DNA of 64,000 bases, taken from the NCBI GenBank assembly GCA_028821125.1, contig JAPPHD010000165.1, positions 1 through 64,000 on the forward strand. Reading direction: 5' to 3'. This stretch comes from Gammaproteobacteria bacterium. Its GTDB lineage: Bacteria; Pseudomonadota; Gammaproteobacteria; Pseudomonadales; Azotimanducaceae. Below, piece after piece: positions 15,278-23,226 of this stretch (positions are counted from its first letter, which is position 1; each line of letters opens with the position of its first letter). Under the pieces are notes generated by a model. It searched no databases, was not told the origin of the DNA, and was given only the letters and a program-made list of their open reading frames with translations. The position numbers and the translations under genes were made by a program.

Positions 15278-16564
15278 CTACCGTTGCCGCGCCACGTCCT
15301 CTTCCGTGACCAGACCGCCCCGGTTTCCCCAGGCGCTTCCGAGGTAGTTCCCCAAGGCCGCGATTTCAGCATCGCTGAGCATGTCCCGGTAGGGAGCCAT
15401 GTCTTCCCAGAGCCGATAAGGAGCCGCAACGTCGTCCGGCACGGCGGCACCGTAAAGGACGATGTTGATGAGCGAATAGGGTGACGGCGCCTGCACGACG
15501 GCGCTGCCCGCCAGGGGCGGCGCCTTGAACAGGTTGCCGCGGCCGCTTGCCATGTGGCAGTCCTCGCAGTGTTCGGCGTAGATGGCCGATGCGGGCTCCC
15601 ACTGTCCCGGGTCGGGCACCGATTCCGTATCGCCCTCGATTGGGGGCAGACTCTTCAGGTATTCCGCCACGGCCACGGCATCGTTTTCGGTCAGATGCCG
15701 CGTGCCCTCCGCAATGACGCTGTCCATGGGTCCGAAGCGTCCGGCTTTCGGCGAATGGCCGGTCTTGAGGTAGTTTGCGATGTCGTCTGTCGACCAGGCT
15801 CCCAGTCCGGTTGACGCCGGGGTCAGGTTGACCGCCGCCCACAGACGCTCCTTGTCCGTTGACACCGGGTGAAAATGGATTCCGCCGGACAGCGCCCGTT
15901 CCGGTATCTCGGCGAGCAGCAGGTTGCGCGGCGAGTGACAGGCGCCGCAATGGCCAAGCGCCCGCACCAGATAGGCGCCTCGATTCCACTCGGCCGAGCG
16001 GGTCCCGTCGGGTCGATGGACTCCCCGGTCGGCGTAGAGCCACTTCCAGACCGCCAGGCTGCCGCGCCAGTCGAGGGGGAACGGCAAATCGTTCTGCGGG
16101 GGGCTGGAACGGACCGGTTCCAGCGACCTGATGTAGGCGAAGATCGCCGCCATGTCTTCTCGCGTGAGCCCGGCGAACGCGGTATAGGGAAAGACCGGGT
16201 AGAGGTGCTCGCCGCTTCTGGAGACCCCTGCGCGCATGGCGCGTGAAAAGTCCGCCAGTGTCCAGTCTCCGATCCCTGTTTCCGAGTCAGGTGAGATGTT
16301 GCTCGAATAAACCGTGCCCAGCGGTTCCCCGGACCAATCGACGGCAATCGGAAAGGCGACGCCACCCCCGAACGGCGGGCCGCCATTGCGCGTGTGGCAA
16401 CTCGCACAGTTGCCGAGCGCCGCCAGGTAGCGGCCTTTCGCGACCAGCGCTTCGTCCTGTGCCGGGCTCGCCAGCCCCTGTATCACGAGCGCGACCGCCA
16501 AGAATCCAACGCACAGGGCCAAGGACAAACGGCAACGCCGCCGACGGGCACCGACTCGATTCAT
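15278..16564 (-). CDS. Tri-haem cytochrome c (dehydrogenase-associated type)
   Basis: Periplasmic or membrane-tethered c-type cytochrome of 428 residues. A basic N-region and hydrophobic segment at about 11-33 form the signal or anchor. Three haem sites follow: CASCH 53-57, CGACH 206-210 and CEDCH 333-337, each in its own cytochrome c domain. This plan matches the cytochrome subunits of membrane-bound alcohol and gluconate dehydrogenases, which pass electrons from a periplasmic dehydrogenase to the quinone pool or oxidase. ATG at 16564 is preceded by GAGGAA at an ideal distance. It is the last gene of the envelope redox cluster, 38 bp after the cytochrome c' gene. No flavin or PQQ dehydrogenase is adjacent, so its electron donor may be another cluster protein. 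Confidence 0.9.
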   Translation of the reverse strand: MNRVGARRRRCRLSLALCVGFLAVALVIQGLASPAQDEALVAKGRYLAALGNCASCHTRNGGPPFGGGVAFPIAVDWSGEPLGTVYSSNISPDSETGIGDWTLADFSRAMRAGVSRSGEHLYPVFPYTAFAGLTREDMAAIFAYIRSLEPVRSSPPQNDLPFPLDWRGSLAVWKWLYADRGVHRPDGTRSAEWNRGAYLVRALGHCGACHSPRNLLLAEIPERALSGGIHFHPVSTDKERLWAAVNLTPASTGLGAWSTDDIANYLKTGHSPKAGRFGPMDSVIAEGTRHLTENDAVAVAEYLKSLPPIEGDTESVPDPGQWEPASAIYAEHCEDCHMASGRGNLFKAPPLAGSAVVQAPSPYSLINIVLYGAAVPDDVAAPYRLWEDMAPYRDMLSDAEIAALGNYLGSAWGNRGGLVTEEDVARQR

Positions 16565-16602
16565 CGGTTCCTCGTTCCGCGACGGCAAGGGCGAAACCGG
16601 GA

Positions 16603-17436
16603 TCAATTGGATCGGCGATACAGATCGTGACACTGGTCGCAGGTCAGTGCATCCATCAACGGAACAAGCGCGGCGTCCTTGCCGAGTCTCCGCGCGGTCC
16701 GGGAGGTTTGCCCGATCCCGTCCGCCAGGGCCTGCATCCGGGCAGCGAAGTCCTCCCGGTCCGCCCACACCCGCGGCAGGGACTCGCCGCCTGCCACGGC
16801 CGGCTCGAACGCACCGACCGACATGTGCGCGTTTGCGGCAATCGCCTCGAGGTGGGACAGGAAATTCCCGTCCGCGACCATCCAGGCGAGGATCTGCCCC
16901 AGGGCAGCGGTCTGCGCATCCATGGCCCGCATCAGGTACCTGCGATACACGACGGCGGCCGGATCGGGGGTGTCCCCGGCTTCGAGCCTGAACTCCTTCG
17001 TGTCGAGGCGATAGGTGTCGTGGCAATGGGCGCAGTTGAGTGCCTCGCGAATCCGGTCCGGTGAAAACTCCCTGACAGCTTCGCCATCCCGCAGCGCCGA
17101 CAGCCGCTCCGCCTGTTCCCTGGCGTGCGCGGAGAATCCGGCCCAGTCGTCCCAAACGTCGGCACTGGCGTTGCCGCCCACGGCGGCCGGCTCGAACGCG
17201 GAGACGATCTGTGCCGAGGTGGCTTCCAGCGCCGCGAGATGATGCTGCAGATCCCGTGCTGGCGCGCGTCCCTGCAACACCAGTTCCAGGGCCTCGACCT
17301 GGGCGCCCAGGGTCTTCATCACGTTCTGCCGGTAATCCACATCGTCCGGGCCGGCCGCCTGACCGGCCGGGAGCAGGCCCCAGCCAAGGACCGGCACTAC
17401 AATCGCCGACGCCTTAAGGCATGACCGGAAACTCAT
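16603..17436 (-). CDS. Tandem (duplicated) cytochrome c'-like protein with two haem sites
   Basis: Secreted protein of 277 residues with a signal peptide (about 1-28) and two homologous helical domains, about 33-142 and 163-273. Each ends in a haem motif: CAHCHDTY (135-142) and CDQCHDLY (266-273). The repeats share YRQNVMKTL / YRRYLMRAM starts and FEPAAVGG / FEPAVAGG centres, so this is an internal duplication. Cytochromes c' and c556 are normally single-domain four-helix bundles near 130 residues with the C-terminal CxxCH. ATG at 17436 is chosen because the signal peptide begins there; it overlaps the preceding gene by 23 bases. Role: electron carrier, or NO/O2-sensing haem protein, of the envelope cluster. 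Confidence 0.82.
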   Translation of the reverse strand: MSFRSCLKASAIVVPVLGWGLLPAGQAAGPDDVDYRQNVMKTLGAQVEALELVLQGRAPARDLQHHLAALEATSAQIVSAFEPAAVGGNASADVWDDWAGFSAHAREQAERLSALRDGEAVREFSPDRIREALNCAHCHDTYRLDTKEFRLEAGDTPDPAAVVYRRYLMRAMDAQTAALGQILAWMVADGNFLSHLEAIAANAHMSVGAFEPAVAGGESLPRVWADREDFAARMQALADGIGQTSRTARRLGKDAALVPLMDALTCDQCHDLYRRSN

Positions 17437-18943
17437 CGCCCAATACCGTGATTGCGCCGAACCCGCTTGACCGCGCCTCGATGCCATGCCCGAGTACGTC
17501 GCCGGGTATCCGGTCGCCGGCGAAGGTATAGACCGGCCGGCCATGCCAGGTCCACGCACGCACCGTTGGAACGCCATCCCCGTAACGTCCCGTCGCTTCG
17601 GCGAACGGAGGATTCGGTACTTCGGCAATTCCCCAGTTTCCTACCGGCACGTCGTCCGGGCCCGCCGGCACCGGGCGCCACTCCCGCGCGCAGCGATCGC
17701 CCGTACCGCAGACCGCGGAGCGGTGGGCTGCCGCATCGCCGGGCTCGTCGCAATGCAGCCCGTCCGGAGCGCGGTCGAAACAGTAGAATGCGTAGAGGGT
17801 CCGGCCCGCGGCATCTCCGTAGACCCAGCCGATCTCGGGGACGCTCATGTGCATCGTCACGAAATCCGGGCGCGGCCTGGCCGGCTGGAAGACCAGCGGC
17901 ACCCAGCGTCCCGACTCCACGATGCGCTGGATCCGGTGCTGCGGCAGGTCCGCCCGGGGCCGATACAGCGCCTTGCCGCGAAAAGCCCACTGCCTGCTCC
18001 CGTCGGTACGATCGATGATCGTGAACTCGGCTCGGGGCCGCGCGAGTTCCGGTGCGGATACGGGCAGCCAGTCGGAATCCTCTGTTCCTGTCCCTGCCAA
18101 TGTCGCTGCCCCTTTCCCCGGCCCTGTCCCTGTTCCTGCCACTGCTCCTCGCGATGTTCCCGGCGATGCGACTGCCAATGCTCCTGCCGATGTTGCTGGC
18201 GATGTTGCTGGCGATGTTGCTGGCGATCTTCCTGCTGACCCTGCCCCCGCTCCCTCTCCAACCGCGAAAAGCAGTTCCCCGTCCCCCGATGCGAGCAGCA
18301 GACCCTGCACCTTTCGCACCAATCCGATCCCCGGCGGAAACCACAGGCCCACCGGCACCGTGCGCCACCGCCCGTAGCTCCCGAAACCCATGGTGCCGTT
18401 CACATCCCCGGGAGCCAGGTCACGGGTGGAGGTGTACAGCGGTGACCCTTCGAATGCCCATTGCCGGCTGCCGTCGGGCCGTTCCACGATACTGAAGGCC
18501 CCTACCGCCGTGGCTTCGGGGCCAGCCGGGTAGGGGCGCCAGCGGTCCACGCAGGTGCTGCGGAACGCCGCGCCGGGAATGGGATAGCCCTCTTCTCCCG
18601 GCGTGCGCTCGTGGCGTGCATCGGTGCAGCCGAAAGTCCCGTCGTCGGGCCGGTCCATGCCGTTCCGGTACAGGGTCATGCCGTTTGCGGTGGTATGGAT
18701 GGGGCCTGCCGTGTCGGAAGACCCCATGTCGAATGCCTCGGGCAGGGGCGCGGCCGTCGGGGCAGCGGGGGCAGCGGCCAGCACCGACGAGCACAGCGCC
18801 AGCTCGACCAAAGCGCCAAAGACCACGGAGATCGCCCCGGGACCGGCAGCCAGGCGCGGCTTTGTTGCCGGGCCTGGCCCGCATATCTCAACAGCTTTCG
18901 TCGCGAGCACATCGGCGTGGGCAGAAGGAAGCCGGTGAAACAT
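17414..18943 (-). CDS. Secreted protein with three COG4315-like (lipoprotein_15) units
   Basis: Exported protein of about 509 residues with a hydrophobic signal near 35-60. Three copies of the COG4315 pattern are visible: GMTLY (88-92) to DGSRQWAFEGSPLY (157-170) with APGDVNG; DWLPV (291-295) to DGSRQWAFRGKALY (314-327); and GRTLYAFYCFD (380-390) to TWHGRPVYTFAGDRIPGD (465-482). A low-complexity Ala/Gly/Thr/Ser/Pro linker (about 232-290) with SPAT repeats splits units one and two. Function of this family is unknown; it often accompanies redox or electron-transfer genes. The start is uncertain: ATG 18943 was chosen, and an in-frame ATG at 19006 would add 21 residues before the same signal. Confidence 0.72.
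   Translation of the reverse strand: MFHRLPSAHADVLATKAVEICGPGPATKPRLAAGPGAISVVFGALVELALCSSVLAAAPAAPTAAPLPEAFDMGSSDTAGPIHTTANGMTLYRNGMDRPDDGTFGCTDARHERTPGEEGYPIPGAAFRSTCVDRWRPYPAGPEATAVGAFSIVERPDGSRQWAFEGSPLYTSTRDLAPGDVNGTMGFGSYGRWRTVPVGLWFPPGIGLVRKVQGLLLASGDGELLFAVGEGAGAGSAGRSPATSPATSPATSAGALAVASPGTSRGAVAGTGTGPGKGAATLAGTGTEDSDWLPVSAPELARPRAEFTIIDRTDGSRQWAFRGKALYRPRADLPQHRIQRIVESGRWVPLVFQPARPRPDFVTMHMSVPEIGWVYGDAAGRTLYAFYCFDRAPDGLHCDEPGDAAAHRSAVCGTGDRCAREWRPVPAGPDDVPVGNWGIAEVPNPPFAEATGRYGDGVPTVRAWTWHGRPVYTFAGDRIPGDVLGHGIEARSSGFGAITVLGDEFPVMP
18189..18224 (-). repeat. 12-bp tandem repeat, three perfect copies
   Basis: GATGTTGCTGGC repeated at 18189, 18201 and 18213, followed by a degenerate fourth unit. 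On the coding strand each unit encodes Ser-Pro-Ala-Thr in the linker of the COG4315-like protein. It could vary in copy number by slippage without shifting the frame. Confidence 0.9.
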
Positions 18944-19026
18944 GCAGCCCAACCCCTCACCCGGCGGAACGCCGGGCTCTTGCCGCGGGCTTGCCCGGGA
19001 GAGCATCGCAACGATCCGCGGATGCG

Positions 19027-20379
19027 TCAGGCGAGTATTTCCGAGATGACCTTCGACGTGCGCAGCGATCCGGCGCCCCACTCGCCGATGGAGAGGCCCA
19101 TCAGGCGCTGTACCGTATAGCCGAGCCGGGTGGCCACATCGCCGCCGCCGTCGATATGCAGCCCGGTCTTCAGCAGCCCGCCGGCATTCCCGACGGTGAA
19201 CATCGGGGTGCCCTGCAGTTCGTGGGTCTTGGCGCTTTCGTTGTCCGAGTGGGCGTAGACCAGCATGCGATCGAGCAGGTTGCCGTCGCCTTCCGGCTGA
19301 CTCGCCAGGGCAGCCACGAAGTACGCGAACGCCTGGAACGCTTCCCGCAGGAAACGGGAACTCTCCACCTGGATGCCCAGCTCGTCGTCGATCAGTTCCT
19401 CGTGGGTGATGTTGTGATGTACGTTTGCCAGGCCTTCGCGGGTAAGCGACGAGGCGGAATTGGAATACAGCATGTTGAAGACCTTGGTCTGGTTGCAGGC
19501 CAGGGCCATGACCAGGAGGTCTGTCATCGCCTGGTGGCGCTGCTCCACGAAACGCACGTCCAGGCCCGAGGGAATCTCCTCCGGGATTTCCGGGGGAATC
19601 CGGCAGGCCGGCGCCGGCGGCGGTTTCTCGAGCTGCAGCGCGAGCCGCCCTTCCAGTTCGCGAACCGCCGTGAAATGCCGGTCGAGGCGCTCCCTGTCGC
19701 CTGCGCCCAGGTGCTTCGACAGGTCCTTCGACTCCTCCAGAACTCCCGAAAGGACGCTCTTGCGCACCATGGTGGCGGGGTCCGGCGCGAACTCGCCCGC
19801 GTTCGGATCGGCAAAACCCGTTCCGAAGAGTTTCCTGTAAACCTCCACCGCCGAGATCTCCGGCGGGTTGGTGGCGTTGGCGCCATGGAAGCTGTAGCTG
19901 TCGCGGGGATTGCCGGTGGCGGCAAAGTTGAGCATGCGGAACGGCGTGCCGCCGCCGATGGCGCGGGCGATGGGCAGGTCGAGGCTCTCCCCCGGCAGGT
20001 CGCTGCGGCCGCTCGGCGTCGCCCCGCAACGCAACGCCACCCAGCCGGAGTAGTGGCAGAGGTTCGGGTTGCCGTCCGTCGGGATGGAAAACCGCGTGAA
20101 CAGGTTGAGGTGGTGTTTGATGTCCTTGAGCGAGGCGATTTCCTCGGGCAGGTCGAAGTCCGCGCCGGTTATCTTCGGGATGAACGCGTGCTTGTTCATG
20201 CCGAGCCCCCAGAACCAGGTTCCGAAGCGGGTGGGCAGGGGCGTTTTCGTCGATGCGAACGCGGTGCCGTTCCCGTTCAGGAAGCAGTCGAGCACCGGCA
20301 GCCCCACGGCGACCGCGCCACCGTTGAGCATGCCGCGCAACAGGCGTCTGCGGCTGAGTGGTCGGGACTTAACGAACAT
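19027..20379 (-). CDS. DUF1552 protein with Tat-like signal
   Basis: Member of the DUF1552 family (450 residues), known mainly from Planctomycetes, myxobacteria and some Gammaproteobacteria and without established function. The N-terminus LSRRRLLRGML followed by a hydrophobic stretch is Tat-like, implying export of a folded protein. Recognisable family segments include FGTWFWGLGMN near residues 47-57 and the late LVYAHSDNESAKTH near 375-388, whose His/Asp/Glu residues may bind metal. DUF1552 genes usually sit next to DUF1592 genes; here the pair overlaps by 11 bases. Family members somewhat resemble sulfatase-like proteins, but I cannot demonstrate an active site. Confidence 0.88.
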   Translation of the reverse strand: MFVKSRPLSRRRLLRGMLNGGAVAVGLPVLDCFLNGNGTAFASTKTPLPTRFGTWFWGLGMNKHAFIPKITGADFDLPEEIASLKDIKHHLNLFTRFSIPTDGNPNLCHYSGWVALRCGATPSGRSDLPGESLDLPIARAIGGGTPFRMLNFAATGNPRDSYSFHGANATNPPEISAVEVYRKLFGTGFADPNAGEFAPDPATMVRKSVLSGVLEESKDLSKHLGAGDRERLDRHFTAVRELEGRLALQLEKPPPAPACRIPPEIPEEIPSGLDVRFVEQRHQAMTDLLVMALACNQTKVFNMLYSNSASSLTREGLANVHHNITHEELIDDELGIQVESSRFLREAFQAFAYFVAALASQPEGDGNLLDRMLVYAHSDNESAKTHELQGTPMFTVGNAGGLLKTGLHIDGGGDVATRLGYTVQRLMGLSIGEWGAGSLRTSKVISEILA

Positions 20380-22045
20380 GGGTTTCCTCCATGGCGACCA
20401 GCGCCGCCGGGGCCCTGAGCCGGTCGAAGGCCCGGCTCATAGCAATTGTATATAGCAACTCCGGGAAGCGATAGCCATCTGCTTCGAACCGCGCTTCCAG
20501 GTAGCGGAGCAGCGGTCGGTCGGCCGGCTCGATCTCCCTTCCGGTGGCGTAGCTGTAGGTGCGGCTGACCAGGCAGGACGTGAGCGCCGGGTCCTCCCGC
20601 AGCCGGTGGCCCAGATCGATGGCATCCCTTACCGGTACGCGGTTCACCTCACCGCTCGGGTCGATGGGGGCGCCGTTTTCCATGAGGCGGAACTGGCCGG
20701 CGCCGTCGAAGCGCTCGAAGACGAGCCCCAGCGGGTCGGTCAGGCGATGACAGCCCGCACAGATGGGGTTGGTGTTGTGTTCGTCAAGCCGCTGCCGCGC
20801 AGTCCGGCGCTCGGCGGTGGCGTTCTCGAACAGCTCGAAGCTGACGTTCGGAGGCGGGTCGGGCACGTGCTGGCACAACAGGGTCTCGCGCAACCCGCGG
20901 CCGCGGTTGGTGGGCGAGGTTCTGCCGGGATGGGAATACCGGGCCAGAAAACCGACCAGCGTCAACAGGCCGGCGCGGCGCCCCGCCTCCGCGAATTCAT
21001 GCACAACCCACTCGTTGGGGCCGGCGTGCACCGGCACCCGGTACACGGCGGCCAGGTCGCGGGTCATGAAGGTTCGGCGGGTGACGAACAGGTCACGATA
21101 GTCGCCGTGACGATTCAGCAGGTGCTCGACGATGGTGCGCAGCAGTTGCTCGCGTGCCTGCATCACCACCTTCGAGGTGAAGGCGGGATAGATGACCGGG
21201 TCCTTGGCCAGGAGGTCGAATCCTTCGGCGACCAGCATGTCGTCGAAGAATGCGCGCACGCCCTGCTCGATACGCGGCGAGGTCAGCATGCGCTGCAGTT
21301 CTTGGCGCAGACCGCCCGGTGTGTGCAGGAGTCCGCTCTCCGCCGAATCGAGCAAGGCGCGGTCTGGCGCCGCATCCCAAAGGAAGAAGCTCAGGCGCGA
21401 AGCCTTGGAGGGGCCGTCCAACCGCCAGCGCCCGGGGCTCGCCGGGTCCGGTTCGGCGGTCTCCTCGATGTAGAGGAACCTGGGCGAAACCAGCAGGTAG
21501 GAAAGCGCCGCCGAGAGGCCCGAGTAGAAGTCGCCGGCATCCGTGGCGGCGGTTCCCGCGAGACGCACCGCGCCGTCGAGTTCGGCCGCGGTCAGGGTTC
21601 GGCGGAACAGCAGACGCCCTACCGGCGCCAGGAATGCGCGGGCACAGGTGTCGTCGCGGCTTTGTCCCGCAGCGGGCCCGCAGGGAATGAGGAGGTCGCG
21701 ATTCGCCTCGCTGACCACCGCTCCGGCGACAGCGCGGGCGGCGCTTTCCAGGGGCTCCAGGGCGCCGACCGTCATGACCGCCGCGCGCGCGCCCACCGCA
21801 ATCAGGCCCCCGGCCCTGGGAACCGGCGCGAACCGGACGTTGGGTATGACCTGTGCGCCGAAAATCGCCCCGATGGTATTGGCGTATTGGCTCTGGCTGA
21901 GCAACCGCAACGACGCCTCCCCGCCCGGATTGTCCGGCTCGGGCATTAGATCGGCGGCCATGGGACGGGCCCCCGAAACCATCAGCAGGACTATCCCGGC
22001 GAGCAGGCCGAACCAGGCGGCAACCCATTTGCCGGCGCAATGCAT
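20369..22045 (-). CDS. DUF1592-family protein (DUF1587/1595/1592/1588/1585) with haem c motif
   Basis: Secreted protein of 558 residues. After a signal segment (10-30) the order is a DUF1587-like part (LRLLSQSQYANTIGAIFG, 47-64), DUF1595/DUF1592 (about 130-330), DUF1588 (about 350-440, with RGRGLRETLLCQHVPDPPPN at 381-400) and a C-terminal DUF1585 part. CAGCH at 429-433 is a canonical haem-binding motif within DUF1588, so the protein is probably a c-type cytochrome. The start ATG overlaps the upstream stop (TGATG). Many planctomycete relatives carry an extra N-terminal cytochrome domain that this one lacks. Function is unknown; the constant pairing with DUF1552 suggests one complex. Confidence 0.88.
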   Translation of the reverse strand: MHCAGKWVAAWFGLLAGIVLLMVSGARPMAADLMPEPDNPGGEASLRLLSQSQYANTIGAIFGAQVIPNVRFAPVPRAGGLIAVGARAAVMTVGALEPLESAARAVAGAVVSEANRDLLIPCGPAAGQSRDDTCARAFLAPVGRLLFRRTLTAAELDGAVRLAGTAATDAGDFYSGLSAALSYLLVSPRFLYIEETAEPDPASPGRWRLDGPSKASRLSFFLWDAAPDRALLDSAESGLLHTPGGLRQELQRMLTSPRIEQGVRAFFDDMLVAEGFDLLAKDPVIYPAFTSKVVMQAREQLLRTIVEHLLNRHGDYRDLFVTRRTFMTRDLAAVYRVPVHAGPNEWVVHEFAEAGRRAGLLTLVGFLARYSHPGRTSPTNRGRGLRETLLCQHVPDPPPNVSFELFENATAERRTARQRLDEHNTNPICAGCHRLTDPLGLVFERFDGAGQFRLMENGAPIDPSGEVNRVPVRDAIDLGHRLREDPALTSCLVSRTYSYATGREIEPADRPLLRYLEARFEADGYRFPELLYTIAMSRAFDRLRAPAALVAMEETHVR

Positions 22046-23193
22046 CAGTAGCCTCGCAGGTCCGCCAGGGCCGCATCGTAGCCCAATGGCGGGTGGACGA
22101 TGAAGGTCCGCACCGCCTCGATCTTGAGCGAGGAAGAGATCGCCGTGCAGCGGCCGGTTTCCGGGTCACGCCGGCCGTCGGCCAGGCGCAGGGTTGCCGC
22201 ATACATGCTCGGCGGGCTCCAGGCGGAGTTGTCCACCGACACGGAGAGCCCACGGCGGTACATCAGCCAGTAGTTCTCTAGGTCCTGATAACCGCCCATC
22301 AGGCCGGTCGCACCCTCTTCGGTGAGCTTGAGCCTGAGGTGCAGGTCGTACCAGTCCCGGGTGCCGGTTCTGACATTCCAGCGCATGGTGAACCGGGCGT
22401 AGGGAATGGGGTCGATGGTCAGCACGCCGTCGTCAATGCGCCCACGGGTATGGGCGATTGGCGGCACCCGCCCGTCCACGCGCTGGGACAGGCCGGGCCG
22501 GAACGCCTCGTCGCCCCGCTTGAGCAACGGATCGCGCCCCTTGTAGATCGACACGGCGACATTGTCGTCGTTGTGCTCGTCGTTCACGCCGGTGATCTCG
22601 ATGAGCGTGCGGTTCTGGGAATATTGCGGAAACTCCATCATCCGGTAACCGGCCGCCGCCCCGGTGGAACGCCAGCCCTTGGTACACCCCATGGCCCGGT
22701 AGAGCTGATTGTCCACGAGCCCGGGTCCGTCGGCACTCTCGTACTTCCGGTGCGAGCAGGTAGTCGCCGTGGCGGAACCGTCCGCGGTGCCGTCGAGATC
22801 GAATCCGTGCGCGAGTTTGCTGCGGACCGCCTTGTAGGGCAGCGGATCCTCGATGGCCCAGGGCAGCGCCGTGGAATTTTCACCGTTCGGGCCCCGGTTC
22901 CAGCGATGCCCGAACCGCTGGCTGCGCTGTTCGCGCACGCTCTCGTCGAGCGCGTTCCAGTTGTCCTTTTCCGTGTGCTGCAGCCCGTCCGGGCACTCGA
23001 CCTCGGCGTGGGGGGACTCCCAATGGCCCGGGCGCTCCATGGTCAGGACCAGCCCGATGGTCTCGCCGGGCGGGGTGGTCGGAACAGGCGCCGCAACGGT
23101 TCCGCTTCCGGCAACTGCTGCCAGCACGGCTGCCGCAAGCACAAAAAAACCTCCGGCCCGCCGCCCAGGGGCCGTTCCGCCGTACCGCTCCAA
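22045..23193 (-). CDS. Unrecognised secreted protein of the DUF1552/DUF1592 cluster
   Basis: I do not recognise a family. The 382-residue protein has a signal peptide (about 14-35, FFVLAAAVLAAVAGSG then AAP) and a soluble, mixed, aromatic-rich body without membrane segments. There are four Cys after the signal (in VECPDG, TTCSH, MGCTKG and GRCTAI), which could form two disulfides in the periplasm. The stretch HNDDNVAVSIYKGRDP and repeated Trp/Tyr-rich strands hint at a beta-rich, perhaps substrate-binding fold. The start is TTG with no better in-frame alternative before the signal peptide. It lies 33 bp after the TonB receptor and overlaps the DUF1592 start by one base. Confidence 0.75.
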   Translation of the reverse strand: MERYGGTAPGRRAGGFFVLAAAVLAAVAGSGTVAAPVPTTPPGETIGLVLTMERPGHWESPHAEVECPDGLQHTEKDNWNALDESVREQRSQRFGHRWNRGPNGENSTALPWAIEDPLPYKAVRSKLAHGFDLDGTADGSATATTCSHRKYESADGPGLVDNQLYRAMGCTKGWRSTGAAAGYRMMEFPQYSQNRTLIEITGVNDEHNDDNVAVSIYKGRDPLLKRGDEAFRPGLSQRVDGRVPPIAHTRGRIDDGVLTIDPIPYARFTMRWNVRTGTRDWYDLHLRLKLTEEGATGLMGGYQDLENYWLMYRRGLSVSVDNSAWSPPSMYAATLRLADGRRDPETGRCTAISSSLKIEAVRTFIVHPPLGYDAALADLRGY

Positions 23194-23226
23194 TTGTCGG
23201 TAGAGGCTTCCCGTGTGATCGACTCC

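Noticed and set aside
15278..17155. Reading the tri-haem cytochrome as a longer protein of about 625 residues
   Set aside because: The extra N-terminal part overlaps the cytochrome c' gene in another frame; a proper ribosome site and signal precede ATG 16564.
18189..18236. Possible CRISPR-like or minisatellite array
   Set aside because: The unit is only 12 bp with no spacers and lies inside a coding sequence as Ser-Pro-Ala-Thr repeats.
17414..20029. Reading the COG4315-like protein as a fusion of about 870 residues
   Set aside because: The upstream part of that frame is out of frame with the real DUF1552 gene and carries no domain; a signal peptide marks the true start.
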